Below are positions 33,135 to 43,578 of a stretch of 64,000 nt of DNA, one piece after another. How positions within the stretch are numbered: the stretch's first letter is position 1; each line of letters opens with the position of its first letter. Position numbers and translations under genes: made by a program. The stretch lies in NCBI RefSeq assembly GCF_016775155.1, contig NZ_JAEUGD010000058.1, forward strand, positions 199,733-263,732. The letters run 5' to 3'. The stretch is from Fulvivirga marina (GTDB taxonomy: Bacteria; Bacteroidota; Bacteroidia; Cytophagales; Cyclobacteriaceae). A model generated the notes under the pieces. That model saw nothing but the letters and a program-made list of their open reading frames with translations. It made no database searches and was not told the origin of the DNA.

Positions 33135-34449
33135 AGCTATATTGAGGTAACTTAATATTGAAAGTGGTCCCGTCCCCCTCTTTGCTGGTGAAGTTTATAT
33201 TACCTTTCATCAATCCCACGTATTGATTTACAATAGTCAGTCCCAGGCCAATACCAGAAATGCCCTGCGTATTTTTGGCCCGGAAGAATATATTGAACAT
33301 ATATTTCTGCTCATCTTCAGGTATACCAATGCCATGATCTCTTACCATAATTGAAATGTCATTGTCATTATTTTCAAAATTGAGTTCAATGTCTGCATCT
33401 TCCGGAGAATATTTTATGGCATTGGAAAGTAGATTCTTCATAATGTAATGGAGCTTTTTGCGATCCATAATCACTTTTCTATCTCCCTTGTGGCTCAAGT
33501 AAATATGCTGACGTTTTTTCTTCAGTAGTTTTACCTCTTCAATTACTTCATACATAAAATTCAACAGATCAAATGCCTCCAACTCTTCTTCTATCTTGCC
33601 CTGTTCCAGCTTATCTAATGACAAGAAGTCATCCAATATGGTGCTGATACTGTTAATGGATATTTTGATCCTTTTCATGTGCTTTACCACACGTTCATCC
33701 TTTTCCCATGAACCATATTGCTCTACCAGCATAAGGCTCGAAAGCGCTATACTAAGCGGGGTACGTAGCTCATGGGAGGCCATTGATACGAATCTGGATT
33801 TCAGCGCATTCATTTCCTTTTCGCGCCTTAATACTTTATGTAACTTCTTCGTCCTATGCCATATCAGGTTCTCCAGCTTTTCCTGCGTTATTTGCTGGTC
33901 GTGAATATCTATACAATACCCGACATACCCTGCAAACTCTCCTTCAGGAGTATAAATCGGATTCCCAGTATCTTGTACCCAACGATATTTACCATCATGT
34001 CGCTTCAACCTGTACTGGATGGTGAAAGGTTCTCGATTTTCTAGCACTTTACTATAAAAGGCAGCAGTCCGTGGCAGATCATTAGGGTAGACACTTTCTT
34101 CCCACCCGGTGCCTAGCTCCTCTTCCAATGAGCGACCAGTAAACGTGAGCCATGTTTTATTAAGATAGGTACACTCGCCATTCGGACCCGCTCCCCAGAT
34201 CATTACAGGAGCATTGTCAGCCATACTCTTCAACCAATACTCACGATCAGTTACAATTTCCCTGTCACAAACGTGCCCCGAAGTATCCATGATAGGCGCT
34301 ACTGCCAATTTTTCGTTATCCAGCTTATGATGATCTAAACTCACCTCTACCGGAAAGACCTCGCCATTTTCCTTACGTGCGTAAAGTTCCATACCACGAA
34401 CTACCAGGCCATCCTCTGGATTGTTAAAATATTTTTCCCTGTATTGCAT
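33106..34449 (-). CDS. PAS sensor histidine kinase, 5'-truncated by frameshifts
   Basis: The open frame of 447 codons begins with the second half of a PAS domain (MQYREKYFNNPEDGLVVRGMELYARKENGEVFPVEVSLD), then a full PAS/PAC domain at about 68-190, HisKA at about 215-285 with SHELRTPLS, and HATPase_c at about 325-440 (NLLSNAIKYSPED, DHGIGIPEDE, GIGLGLTIV). The first half of the N-terminal PAS lies upstream in other frames (34449-34615), so the gene is damaged. The ATG at 34449 might still allow a shortened kinase with an intact catalytic core. No membrane segment is seen, so it would be cytosolic. It overlaps the response regulator gene by 29 bases. Confidence 0.85.
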   Translation of the reverse strand: MQYREKYFNNPEDGLVVRGMELYARKENGEVFPVEVSLDHHKLDNEKLAVAPIMDTSGHVCDREIVTDREYWLKSMADNAPVMIWGAGPNGECTYLNKTWLTFTGRSLEEELGTGWEESVYPNDLPRTAAFYSKVLENREPFTIQYRLKRHDGKYRWVQDTGNPIYTPEGEFAGYVGYCIDIHDQQITQEKLENLIWHRTKKLHKVLRREKEMNALKSRFVSMASHELRTPLSIALSSLMLVEQYGSWEKDERVVKHMKRIKISINSISTILDDFLSLDKLEQGKIEEELEAFDLLNFMYEVIEEVKLLKKKRQHIYLSHKGDRKVIMDRKKLHYIMKNLLSNAIKYSPEDADIELNFENNDNDISIMVRDHGIGIPEDEQKYMFNIFFRAKNTQGISGIGLGLTIVNQYVGLMKGNINFTSKEGDGTTFNIKLPQYSYEEYTHHCG

Positions 34450-34615
34450 ATGTTTTTACGATGATCCTCAATAAACAACATTTCAATGGGCTCATTTGTT
34501 AACTCCTCAGCCGAATATCTAAAAGATTACTCAGTAAAATATACCCATTTCTATCAATAACAACGACGCTGACCGTAACTCCGTTAAATAGTATCCTCCT
34601 GAATACATCTTCTCC
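34450..34615 (-). pseudogene. Frameshifted 5' part of the PAS histidine kinase
   Basis: On the minus strand, 34615-34526 encodes GEDVFRRILFNGVTVSVVVIDRNGYILLSN, the classical start of a PAS domain, then meets a stop in frame. A second frame, 34523-34452, encodes FRYSAEELTNEPIEMLFIEDHRKN, the next PAS segment. The third frame (the open kinase frame) continues with MQYREKYFNNPEDG. Between the first two pieces there is a two-base misfit and several expected residues are missing. Between the second and third a single base is missing (AAC-AT-ATG where AAC-CAT-ATG is expected). Two separate lesions point to real decay, or to two sequencing errors. Confidence 0.75.
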
Positions 34616-35472
34616 TTTCTAATGTAGTTAGCTTTAGCACTGTTAAACCTCAACAGTAATATTACTTTTTAAAGGAGTCTAAGAATCTTTTTACACATGT
34701 AAGTTTATACCCAAAACTAACCCAAAATTGTGGAGGTGAGATTATCAAATTAGTCAAAAATTAATTATTTACAAAATAAAATTTAAAAAATCACAATTAA
34801 CTAATTATACATCAAATGCAGCAACTTTTACTCATGAAAGAGATCGTGGCATTAGTAAATCCAACTACTTTTTTGATGAGCTTAGCACACCATAAAATGC
34901 AACCTAATGGGCTGTATTTACATTTTTTCATGTAATATCTGCGACAATATCAGTCATTTCAATACTACTATGAGAACAAAAAGGTTAAATTATACATAAT
35001 CCTACACCTTCGGTTAACTAACCATCATATCCTTTCTTCGAATCTTACGAAGAGACATTGATCTCACGCTTCGCAATAGGAAAGTATGTTATTTTTTGAA
35101 CTGTGTAATTAAGACAAAGGAAGCTAGTACATTGAAACTGCAGCACCAGGCACATCCTGACTATGACATTTATCGATAGGTTTTATAGGCTCTACAGTAA
35201 CAGCCTTATTAATTGATGTTATTGACTATGCTTGATCTCACTGTATTATCAATGGCTCTTCAATTTGATACAAGATACTTCACAGATCACAAGGAATATA
35301 AGTCAACTGGTAGCCATACATTTTGGTTTACTCCCACCGGTTGTTACTTCTAGCCCGGCAACGGGAAACTCCAATATCATCGTTACATGGCCCCATTAAC
35401 TTCATAGCTACTGTTTCTCTTGGTCCTCCTTTGGAAGCCCTTTAGTAAAGTAAGTGTACATAGGTTATTCAC
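34616..35472. other. AT-rich gap of about 860 bases
   Basis: No supported gene. Short frames of about 40 codons (34816-34935 and 35228-35353 on +) have no coding signs. The stretch around 34740-34830 is extremely AT-rich. It separates the damaged kinase from the GDP-fucose genes, both on the minus strand. No repeats longer than a few bases were noticed, and no ATGAT-N4-ATCAT dyad. Confidence 0.5.
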
Positions 35473-36432
35473 TTAGTAGATTTGTAAGTGTTTTTTTTCA
35501 TATTCGCCATATACCTTCTGTATTCCTTCCCGCAATTCTATTTTTGGGTACCAACCCATTTGGTTTATCAATGAGGTATTCAATAATTTCCTTGGGGTAC
35601 CATCAGGTTTTGAAGAATTAAAACGCAAACGCCCTTTGTATCCTATCACCGATTTAAGAAGCATCGCCAATTCGTAAATACTCAAATCTTTACCCGTACC
35701 AACGTTAATGATATCAGGTTTATCATAGCTATTCATCAAAAACAGACAGGCATCGGCCAAGTCATCCACATGTAGAAATTCCCTCCTTACTTTACCCGTA
35801 CCCCAAATCTCCACCTCTTCTTCCCCCTTAACTTTTGCTTCATGGATTTTCCTCATGAGTGCGGGCAGTACATGGGCATTTTCAAGGTCATAATTATCAT
35901 TTGGACCATACAAGTTGGTCGGCATCAGACTGATGAAATTGGAGCCATACTGAGCATTATAAGCCTGACACATTTTTATTCCCGCTATCTTAGCAATGGC
36001 ATACGGCTCGTTAGTAGGCTCCAACGGACCAGTAAGCAGTGCCTCTTCTTTTATCGGTTGCTGTGCATACTTAGGGTAAATACAGGATGACCCCAAAAAA
36101 ACCAGTTTACGTACACCTGTTTTGAAAGACTGGTGGATCACATTGTTCTGAATAACCAAGTTATCATAGATAAACTCAGCCCGGTAAGTATTATTAGCGT
36201 GAATACCACCCACCTTGGCTGCGGCAAGAAATACATACTGCGGCTCCTCTATTTCAAAGAATTGTTGCACTGCAGACTGCTCACGCAGATCAAGCTCTGC
36301 GGATGTATGAAGCACAAAATTGTAGTATCCTGCATTTTGGAGCTTTCTCAAAATAGCAGACCCCACCATACCCTGATGGCCTGCAACATATATTTTGGCA
36401 TCCAAATGCATTACATCATGTTTATAGTTCAT
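35473..36432 (-). CDS. fcl: GDP-L-fucose synthase
   Basis: A 319-residue NADP-dependent epimerase/reductase that converts GDP-4-keto-6-deoxy-D-mannose to GDP-L-fucose. Rossmann motif [12 protein letters not shown], catalytic LGSSCIYPK and the YAIAK active-site Tyr/Lys ([10 protein letters not shown]), then [30 protein letters not shown], all typical. Length matches E. coli Fcl (321). M1 or M8 could be the start. It follows gmd with 25 bases between, completing the two-step route from GDP-mannose to GDP-fucose for the polysaccharide made by this locus. Confidence 0.95.
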   Translation of the reverse strand: MNYKHDVMHLDAKIYVAGHQGMVGSAILRKLQNAGYYNFVLHTSAELDLREQSAVQQFFEIEEPQYVFLAAAKVGGIHANNTYRAEFIYDNLVIQNNVIHQSFKTGVRKLVFLGSSCIYPKYAQQPIKEEALLTGPLEPTNEPYAIAKIAGIKMCQAYNAQYGSNFISLMPTNLYGPNDNYDLENAHVLPALMRKIHEAKVKGEEEVEIWGTGKVRREFLHVDDLADACLFLMNSYDKPDIINVGTGKDLSIYELAMLLKSVIGYKGRLRFNSSKPDGTPRKLLNTSLINQMGWYPKIELREGIQKVYGEYEKKHLQIY

Positions 36433-36457
36433 TGTTTTTTAGTTTTCGGCTACATTT

Positions 36458-37579
36458 CTATTCATCATACTTAAAAACCTCAAGCCCATTGGACATTAAA
36501 ATCCTATCGCGCTCAAATAACTTCAGATCAGCGACTACCATATCTTTCACCAGGTCTTGCACTGTGTGTTTTGGCTTCCAATGAAGCTTGGTCATGGCCT
36601 TGGAAGGATCACCTATCAATAGGTCTACTTCTGTTGGTCTGAAATAGCTGGGATCCACTGCGAGTACTACCTTGCCCGGTGCTAAGAAATGATCAATATT
36701 CGTAGTTTTTACTACACGGGCAACTTCATTCACACCTTTCCCTTCAAAAGTGATCTCTATACCAGCTTCAGCAAATGCCATGCGGGCAAAATCGCGAACT
36801 GTAGTTGTTACTCCCGTAGCTATTACATAATCGTCAGGCTCCTGTTGTTGCAAGATCAGCCACATAGCTTCCACGTAATCCCTGGCATGACCCCAATCAC
36901 GTTTAGCGTCAAGGTTACCGAGATACACCTTATCCTGCAAACCCAAAGCTATACGAGCCACAGCACGCGTAATCTTTCGGGTAACAAATGTCTCACCTCG
37001 CAGTGGCGATTCGTGGTTAAATAAAATGCCATTGCAGGCATACATGTTATAAGCCTCCCGGTAGTTTACCGTTATCCAATAACCATACAGCTTAGCTACT
37101 GCATAGGGAGATCTGGGGTAAAAAGGTGTACCTTCGGTTTGAGGAACTTCCTGCACCAGTCCGTAAAGTTCGGATGTAGAAGCCTGATAGACCCTGGTCT
37201 TATGAGTGAGGTTAAGTAGACGAATAGCCTCCAGTATTCTCAGCGTACCCAAGCCATCAGTATTGGCTGCATACTCGGGTATATCAAAGCTCACCTTTAC
37301 ATGTGACATAGCCCCAAGGTTATATATTTCATCGGGCTGCGTCTCCTGAATGATCCTGATCAGGTTAGTGGCGTCGGTAAGATCTCCGTAATGCATCCTG
37401 AACCGTACATTTTGCTCATGAGGATCCTGGTACAGGTGGTCTACACGCTCCGTGTTTAATAACGAACTTCTTCTTTTAATACCATGTACCATATATCCTT
37501 TATTAAGAAGAAATTCTGCCAGATATGCTCCATCCTGGCCGGTAATGCCCGTGATGAGAGCGGTTTTATTATTTTCCAT
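36458..37579 (-). CDS. gmd: GDP-mannose 4,6-dehydratase
   Basis: A 373-residue short-chain dehydrogenase/reductase making GDP-4-keto-6-deoxymannose, the same length as E. coli Gmd. Signs: [19 protein letters not shown] at the NADP site, ASTSELYG and [15 protein letters not shown] with the catalytic Thr/Glu and Tyr/Lys, and [19 protein letters not shown]. The ATG at 37579 is chosen since it begins at the usual family start; the frame is open to 37603. A Crp/Fnr-like dyad lies 75-88 bases upstream. It is divergent from the initiating transferase gene. Confidence 0.95.
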   Translation of the reverse strand: MENNKTALITGITGQDGAYLAEFLLNKGYMVHGIKRRSSLLNTERVDHLYQDPHEQNVRFRMHYGDLTDATNLIRIIQETQPDEIYNLGAMSHVKVSFDIPEYAANTDGLGTLRILEAIRLLNLTHKTRVYQASTSELYGLVQEVPQTEGTPFYPRSPYAVAKLYGYWITVNYREAYNMYACNGILFNHESPLRGETFVTRKITRAVARIALGLQDKVYLGNLDAKRDWGHARDYVEAMWLILQQQEPDDYVIATGVTTTVRDFARMAFAEAGIEITFEGKGVNEVARVVKTTNIDHFLAPGKVVLAVDPSYFRPTEVDLLIGDPSKAMTKLHWKPKHTVQDLVKDMVVADLKLFERDRILMSNGLEVFKYDE

Positions 37580-37653
37580 AACAATACTCAGTTTGTTTAG
37601 CAATAATAGTTACAGATGCCACTGTTGCTCAATGATAGACGTGTAGGTACCAA

Positions 37654-37667
37654 ATGATTGTTATCAT
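37654..37667. promoter_or_regulatory. Putative Crp/Fnr-type operator ATGATTGTTATCAT
   Basis: A perfect ATGAT / ATCAT dyad around the spacer TGTT, in the divergent gap between gmd and the initiating transferase. It is 75-88 bases upstream of gmd, the same distance as the sites before ftsH and the exporter operon, and about 190 bases before the + strand gene. Confidence 0.42.
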
Positions 37668-37855
37668 CAAGAGTAAAAGCCAGTTCAGATCAATTTAGCA
37701 GTAAAAAGTACTTCCAAAGTAGTACAAAAGGGTATGCAGGTAAATGGAGTGAGCAAAATTTCTGACAGTAGTGACCTCCATCATTTTACCCTGCACAAGA
37801 GCTACATACCTTTATTGTCGGGTATAAAATCTTTGCATCTTAATTAAGCAGACCT

Positions 37856-39241
37856 ATGGACGAGAAATACAATTTCCAACTTACAAAAATAATCTTATGT
37901 GCTGCAGACTTTGCTCTAATCAGCGTCATTTTCGTTATTATTCAAAAATCAGATTTTATTCAGCTGTCTAAGGAGAATCTGTATTTCCTGTCTCTCATCT
38001 TCGGTTTTAGCTGGGTAGCCACCGGACTTTTTACCGGCATATACGACATTGGTAAATACAGCTTGATAAGAACCCTTAGCATCAACCTGTTCAGCACACT
38101 GCTATTCCATGTTATACTCATCTACCTTACTTTATATAGCATGATAGCACATAGTATTCCTTTAAAATCATTGCTCACAGTTTACCTGTTTATTTCATTA
38201 GCTATGATGGGCTCAAGAATAGTTTACAAGCTGGTATGGAAATACTTTGAGTTCTCCGGCTTTGATCTAAGGAGGGTCGTCATTGTGGGAACCACCCGTT
38301 CCGGCAAAGCCTTACATGACTTCTTTACCCTTCAGGGTGGTTCACGCTATATTTTTAAAGGCTTTTTCGATAATTATCCCAACCCGGACATTGTCAATCG
38401 CAAACTGGTAAGGGGCACTGTTGATGACCTCAATGCTTATTGTATCAGGGAAAATATTGACGAGATCTATTTTGCATTGCCTCTCATTCACAAGGATCTG
38501 ATCAAGAGGCTTGGTAAATTTGCCGATGACAACTGTATCTATCTCAGAATTGCTCCGGATTTCAGCGAGGTGGTACACAACAGCCACAATGTATTCCTTT
38601 ATGACTCCATACCAGTACTCACTACCAGAAAAGAGCCCCTGGGGTTGTTTGTAAATGCTGCATTAAAAAGGGCCTTCGACATCGTATTTTCACTCAGCGT
38701 GATCATTTTCATTTTCCCTATCATAGTACCCATTATCGCACTGGCTATTGTGTGGGATTCCGAAGGTCCGGTTGTTTTCAAACAATTGCGCCCTGGAAAG
38801 AAAAATAAGTTGTTTGAGTGCTATAAATTCAGGACCATGCATATCAATGGCTCCACCGAAAAAATGGCGGTAAAAGGTGATCCCCGCATCACTCGTGTAG
38901 GCGCTTTTTTGAGAAAAACAAGTCTCGATGAGTTACCGCAGTTTGCTAATGTACTATTAGGTGATATGTCGGTTGTAGGGCCACGCCCCAACTTACTCAG
39001 CCAACTAGAAGAGTATTCAAAAAGCTTACAAAAATATAAAGTCAGGCACTTTATTTCTCCGGGAATTACCGGATACGCTCAGGTCAATGGCTTCAGGGGC
39101 GAAATAAAGGAAAAAGAGTCAATGGAAAAACGGGTAGAATACGATGTGGCTTACATGGAAAACTGGAGTCTGTTGCTGGACCTAAAGATCATATTTCAAA
39201 CCGTACGGAAAATAATAAAAGGAGATAAACATGCATACTGA
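37856..39241 (+). CDS. Undecaprenyl-phosphate sugar-1-phosphate transferase (WcaJ/EpsL type)
   Basis: A 461-residue membrane enzyme that starts repeat-unit assembly by moving a hexose-1-phosphate onto undecaprenyl phosphate. Four hydrophobic helices (about 10-125) and a CoA-binding-like Rossmann segment (about 140-250, VVIVGTTRSGKALHDFF) precede the conserved bacterial sugar-transferase domain from about 265: LKRAFDIVFSLSVII, GPVVFKQLRPGKKNKLFECYKFRTM, RKTSLDELPQFANVLLGDMSVVGPRPN and SPGITGYAQVNGFRGE. The sugar is probably glucose or galactose, but this cannot be read from sequence. The 3' end overlaps the next gene by 11 bases. Confidence 0.92.
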   Translation: MDEKYNFQLTKIILCAADFALISVIFVIIQKSDFIQLSKENLYFLSLIFGFSWVATGLFTGIYDIGKYSLIRTLSINLFSTLLFHVILIYLTLYSMIAHSIPLKSLLTVYLFISLAMMGSRIVYKLVWKYFEFSGFDLRRVVIVGTTRSGKALHDFFTLQGGSRYIFKGFFDNYPNPDIVNRKLVRGTVDDLNAYCIRENIDEIYFALPLIHKDLIKRLGKFADDNCIYLRIAPDFSEVVHNSHNVFLYDSIPVLTTRKEPLGLFVNAALKRAFDIVFSLSVIIFIFPIIVPIIALAIVWDSEGPVVFKQLRPGKKNKLFECYKFRTMHINGSTEKMAVKGDPRITRVGAFLRKTSLDELPQFANVLLGDMSVVGPRPNLLSQLEEYSKSLQKYKVRHFISPGITGYAQVNGFRGEIKEKESMEKRVEYDVAYMENWSLLLDLKIIFQTVRKIIKGDKHAY

Positions 39242-40061
39242 ATATCACGAAAAACCATCCAATTTTCCTAGGAAAGAAAAGATTCTTTCCTCTCATATCT
39301 CTGTGGCAACACCCCAAAATTTTGTACGTGAAATCATAAGACTGACGGAGACAGGTAATTCATCGTACGTCTGCTTTGCCAATGTGCATATGCTCATGGA
39401 AGCATACAAAAACACCGAGTTCAATACTATAGTGAATAATGCTGATCTTGTAGCTGCAGATGGCCGTCCTCTTTCAATTTTTCTTCGGGTCTTTAAAGGC
39501 ATCAGACAGGAGCGGATATGTGGCATGGACATACTCCCCACTCTCTTATGTGAAGCCGAGCGGCAAGGGAAGTCTGTTTTCTTCTATGGCTCAACCCTTG
39601 AAGTGCTTAACAGCATGAAGGAACGTGCACTGCTAGAGTTCCCCCGACTTCGAATTGTTGGTTATTATTCACCCCCTTTTCGCCCCCTGAAGCCCAAGGA
39701 AAAGCAGGAAATTACCAGATGGATCAACAGTCTGAACCCTGACCTGCTTTTTGTTTCCCTGGGCTGCCCTAAGCAAGAGAAATGGATGGCAGAATTTCAG
39801 GGTAAAATAAATAGTTGCATGCTGGGCCTGGGACAGGCTTTTTCCGTTTATGCCGGCAAAGAGAAAAGGCTTCCTTATTGGATGCGCAACTTGTCACTGG
39901 AGTGGGCTTATCGACTTTATCTGGAGCCCCGAAGGCTTTGGAAGCGATATCTTTATAGCAATACTTATTTCTTGCTATTGGTATTGAAGCATGCACTAAA
40001 CCAGTTGATTTCTCCCGTGAGGAATTACACACGGACCTCAAACCATACTGATGTCGCTTAA
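39231..40061 (+). CDS. WecG/TagA/CpsF-family glycosyltransferase
   Basis: A 276-residue GT26-type enzyme. Signs: CFANVHMLMEAYKN and NNADLVAADGRPLSIFLRVFKG near residues 45-85, GMDILPTLLCEAERQGKSVFFYGS near 95-120, and LLFVSLGCPKQEKWMAEF. The C-terminal helix-rich tail ends near RNLSLEWAYRLYLEPRRLWKRYL, the usual membrane-peripheral end in this family. Such enzymes add the second sugar (often ManNAcA or similar) to the lipid-linked primer made by the preceding gene. It overlaps neighbours by 11 bases on both sides, so the three + strand genes form one unit. Confidence 0.92.
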   Translation: MHTEYHEKPSNFPRKEKILSSHISVATPQNFVREIIRLTETGNSSYVCFANVHMLMEAYKNTEFNTIVNNADLVAADGRPLSIFLRVFKGIRQERICGMDILPTLLCEAERQGKSVFFYGSTLEVLNSMKERALLEFPRLRIVGYYSPPFRPLKPKEKQEITRWINSLNPDLLFVSLGCPKQEKWMAEFQGKINSCMLGLGQAFSVYAGKEKRLPYWMRNLSLEWAYRLYLEPRRLWKRYLYSNTYFLLLVLKHALNQLISPVRNYTRTSNHTDVA

Positions 40062-42534
40062 CTGCAATTGGAGTTTCGATTTTAGGCGGTCACTTATTTT
40101 TTTGCTGACAACTTTTTCCCTTTGTATGCTGACATACCAAGGGGTTAATGGCAAATGTTACTACTTATCGCCAAATGGAGATGATAATAATAGTGGTACC
40201 CACACTGACAGCCCCTGGTGCACCCTCCAGAAACTTCAACTACAGCTCCCATGTATTGAGCCGGGCGACTCTGTTTTATTGGAGAGAGGAAGTACTTTCA
40301 TTGGCTCCTTACATCTAAAACTAACCGGTACCTCCGAAAAGAAAATCTTCATCGGAACTTATGGAACAGGTACACCTCCCATCGTCAAAGGAACTATTGC
40401 TTTAAAGCAATGGAAAACTTCAGGTAACAACCTGTGGAGAACCTCTTGTCGGAAAGGCACCATTCCCTCAGACCTTTTCGTTAATGGTCAAAAGCAGCCA
40501 TTAGGCCGTCACCCTAATACAGGATACCTTTCTACTGGCATGCCCGGTGCTTTAGAAAATGAGCTTAAAGATACCTCATGGATTGCCATGAAGTCTGGAT
40601 ACTGGTCAGGAGCTGAGGTAGTGGCAAAAAGCAGCAGGTGGACGCTGGACAGGCTTAATGTAAAACGCTTCAAAGAAGGCGTCTTTTATTTTGAAAAAAA
40701 GGCAAGTTATCCTTTACTGCAAGAGATCAATTATTTTATCCAAAACCATATGGCCACACTGGATACGGCCGGAGAATGGTTTTACGATCAACAACACCAG
40801 GAAATGACCCTTTATCATGACGGGCTTGATCCCAACAATTTAAATATCGAGATAAGTATATTCAATTATGGGTTGTTAATTACCGGATCAGCCCATATAA
40901 TAGTCGATGGGCTCAGTTTTTTTGGACAACGGTTGGCGGGGTTAAGAATTGAAAATAGCAAATACATCACCTTTAAGAATTCCATTATTTCCAATATCTC
41001 CCTCAATGGTCTGGAGGCTGTCTCGTCCAAAAATATCTCTATTAACAACAACAGGCTCAGTGACATTAACAACAATGGTGTAGAATGGCTCAACAACGAC
41101 CAGACTACCATTACCGGCAACAAAATACACAATGTTGGCCTCTACCCCGGACGCGGCGCAGGAGGTAACGGAACGTACACAGGCTTTTATATCTCAGGAG
41201 TGGGTAAGGATCATGTGATTGAATACAACACCTTTGACAGTACAGGCTATTCAGCTATCGACTTCAGATCAGGAAATACATTGATACACTGCAACTTTAT
41301 CAGTAACTTCTGTCTGACCAAAGATGATGGTGGAGGAATTTATACTTGGGGCAACAATACCGGAAATAATACCATTAGTCAGAACATCATCATTGGGACC
41401 AAAGAACCTTCTTTTAGAAAACACCATGAATCATACGCTCATGGCATCTACATTGACGATCGGTCAAAAGGAATTTCCATTAACCATAATACCATTGCTT
41501 ATTGTGAGGGCTCCGGCATTCTGGCACACAATGCCAGCAGCATTTCAATCCTGGGCAATAAGTTATTAAACAATGGAAATAGTTTCGCAAATAACGAAAA
41601 AGCCCAACTGGTAGTTAAACGTGACGATATCGTACCGGCTGATGAGTTCATCAGCAGGAATATTACTGTCGAAGGCAATACTCTGATCGCCAGCCGTGAA
41701 GATCAATATGCTGCCCTACTTTATTTTCCTGACCAAGATTATCTGAAACAGGCTGTTACATTTGAAAAAAACAGCTACGCTACTATAGCTTCTCACCCTA
41801 TATACGTCCACTACAGCTCTTCCTGTAAGTTGTGCAATGGCTATTGGCAGCTCAGCTTTACCGAATGGCAAAAGCATGCCGCCCAAGACCTAAACTCTTC
41901 AGCTACCAGGCTCCCGGGAAATCTAATAGATGGGAAACTACTCATAGAAGAAGGTATAATAATGAAAAACTGGTTGAGCTGGCCTGACGAGTCTTTCTTA
42001 AATATCAAATATACCGAAAATGGCCAGGGGGTCATTGTCGCCGACCCTGGAGATGCATGTGAAGTTCTGCTATACCGACCAGGTTTAGCCTTTGATGCAA
42101 AAAAAACTTATCGATTATCCGTTACCCTGCGGACCGCACAACCCGGAGAAGTGGAATTTGCACCGCTTATGAGTGAAAAGCCCTGGAAGGCTCTAGGGAA
42201 ATACCATTATATGAAGGGAGACTCCACTTTTAGAAATATTACATTTTACTTTAGCCCCACCATTAGCAGCAAACTGGCCCGTTTAAATTTTAAAGCTACT
42301 CAACCTTTGCACCTCAGGGATATTCTAATTCAAGAGATGCAAGCCCCAGTTCAAACCAGAAGAATCCGTTTTTTATATAATACCACGCAGCAAGAATTAA
42401 CATTTAACCTGAGCGTCCCCTGCTTCTACGCTAATGGCACCCCCACAGGTCCACAAGTTCAATTGTCTCCTTATAACTCTGCAATTCTGTTTGAGACCGG
42501 TCGCCCCAGTGAAAAACTAATTTTATATAAATAG
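40051..42534 (+). CDS. Secreted right-handed parallel beta-helix protein
   Basis: An 827-residue exported protein. After a signal sequence (about 14-35) the mature start CYYLSPNGDDNNSGTHTDSPWCTLQKL is the entry motif of DUF1565-like beta-helix proteins. Many Asn-rich coils follow from about 270 to 530 (SKYITFKNSIISNISLNGLEAVSSKNISINNNRLSDI and similar), with a stretch DHVIEYNTFDSTGYSAIDF. After about 600 there is a carbohydrate-binding-like sandwich (about 640-770). Such proteins in exopolysaccharide loci often act as lyases, epimerases or depolymerases on the polymer; the catalytic residues are not recognisable. It overlaps the WecG-type gene by 11 bases and ends the + unit. Confidence 0.8.
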   Translation: MSLNCNWSFDFRRSLIFLLTTFSLCMLTYQGVNGKCYYLSPNGDDNNSGTHTDSPWCTLQKLQLQLPCIEPGDSVLLERGSTFIGSLHLKLTGTSEKKIFIGTYGTGTPPIVKGTIALKQWKTSGNNLWRTSCRKGTIPSDLFVNGQKQPLGRHPNTGYLSTGMPGALENELKDTSWIAMKSGYWSGAEVVAKSSRWTLDRLNVKRFKEGVFYFEKKASYPLLQEINYFIQNHMATLDTAGEWFYDQQHQEMTLYHDGLDPNNLNIEISIFNYGLLITGSAHIIVDGLSFFGQRLAGLRIENSKYITFKNSIISNISLNGLEAVSSKNISINNNRLSDINNNGVEWLNNDQTTITGNKIHNVGLYPGRGAGGNGTYTGFYISGVGKDHVIEYNTFDSTGYSAIDFRSGNTLIHCNFISNFCLTKDDGGGIYTWGNNTGNNTISQNIIIGTKEPSFRKHHESYAHGIYIDDRSKGISINHNTIAYCEGSGILAHNASSISILGNKLLNNGNSFANNEKAQLVVKRDDIVPADEFISRNITVEGNTLIASREDQYAALLYFPDQDYLKQAVTFEKNSYATIASHPIYVHYSSSCKLCNGYWQLSFTEWQKHAAQDLNSSATRLPGNLIDGKLLIEEGIIMKNWLSWPDESFLNIKYTENGQGVIVADPGDACEVLLYRPGLAFDAKKTYRLSVTLRTAQPGEVEFAPLMSEKPWKALGKYHYMKGDSTFRNITFYFSPTISSKLARLNFKATQPLHLRDILIQEMQAPVQTRRIRFLYNTTQQELTFNLSVPCFYANGTPTGPQVQLSPYNSAILFETGRPSEKLILYK

Positions 42535-42603
42535 ACTAATGTCACCTAAAGTTTCAACTTCCCGATCAAAAGAGAGGTTGTATGAGGTCTGCCTCCTATG
42601 TAT

Positions 42604-43569
42604 TCAAAGCTTTGTATTAAGAATAGCATTAAGCAAGTAGGATATTCTGGAAAGGGTATTTTTCACACCTCTTTTGAGCCTTCCTCCTACTACCAAAGGA
42701 TAGATACGAACATAATAGCCGAAGTTAACCGCCACAAAAGAACTCACAGCCAAGTAAAACCTGGTAAAAACAGGTAGTGATGAAAAAACACCAGAATGAT
42801 GCATGATTTCTTTATAGGCATCCATAGCTATTTTGAAATGAGGATGGTCTCTCGCAAAAGAGGACTCTCCGATAAGCTTGGCGTAGTGGTCAAAGTTGCG
42901 AGAGGCGCCGCCAAAAGACTTTTGATAACCTATAAATTCGAGGTTTCTGATTTTACCTATAAAAGCCATATTGGCGACAAAATGCCAGTCACAACCAATT
43001 ACTCTCCTGATATCGACCTGTTGTGCCTGTTTTGTCCGCATAATGCCGTGATACATAGCTCCATGAATAACTTTGAGATAATAGCCCATTACCCTGTTTA
43101 TTGCTGAATGCTGATAAAAGTCAAATCCACGCTCAAACTCTACTACCTTTCCATTGACATTATATTCTATAGTACCTGAAGCAAGAACAAAGTCGTTGTT
43201 CCGCTCCAGAAAATCTACACATCTGCTCACTGTATGCTTGGTTAAAGTATCATCTACGGCCAGCCACATGAAATAATCCCCTGAAGCATTTTGCAAAAGA
43301 AATTCAAAATTACCTAGCATTCCTATATTCTCAGGATGCCGAATATACTTTATAAACGGGAAAAGCTTTACTAGCTCATGACATAGCTCCGGAGTCTCAT
43401 CCGTTGACCCATTGTCAGCAATAAGTATCTCCAGATGATCATAGTCCTGGTCCAAAGCAGACTGAACAGCCCTCCTTAGCGAAGAACCACCATTATAGGT
43501 AGGAATACCAATAGTCACCAAGGGCCGTTTGGTCTGGTGTATTAAAGCCTGTACTATAGTGTCACTCAT
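42604..43569 (-). CDS. Glycosyltransferase family 2
   Basis: A 321-residue inverting GT-A enzyme. The N-terminal domain shows VTIGIPTYNGGSSLRRAVQSALDQDYDHLEILIADNGSTDET and the metal-site stretch MWLAVDDTLTKHTVSRC. The C-terminal half is helical with a hydrophobic stretch near 265-300 that may touch the membrane. Donor and acceptor are unknown. It lies nine bases after the GT4 gene on the minus strand and is the last gene of the unit running down from 49035. Confidence 0.9.
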   Translation of the reverse strand: MSDTIVQALIHQTKRPLVTIGIPTYNGGSSLRRAVQSALDQDYDHLEILIADNGSTDETPELCHELVKLFPFIKYIRHPENIGMLGNFEFLLQNASGDYFMWLAVDDTLTKHTVSRCVDFLERNNDFVLASGTIEYNVNGKVVEFERGFDFYQHSAINRVMGYYLKVIHGAMYHGIMRTKQAQQVDIRRVIGCDWHFVANMAFIGKIRNLEFIGYQKSFGGASRNFDHYAKLIGESSFARDHPHFKIAMDAYKEIMHHSGVFSSLPVFTRFYLAVSSFVAVNFGYYVRIYPLVVGGRLKRGVKNTLSRISYLLNAILNTKL

Positions 43570-43578
43570 CGTTTTTAA

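Noticed and set aside
34816-35353. Two + strand frames of about 40 codons in the gap before fcl
   Set aside because: Neither shows coding signs, signal peptides or a ribosome-binding site; the region is very AT-rich.
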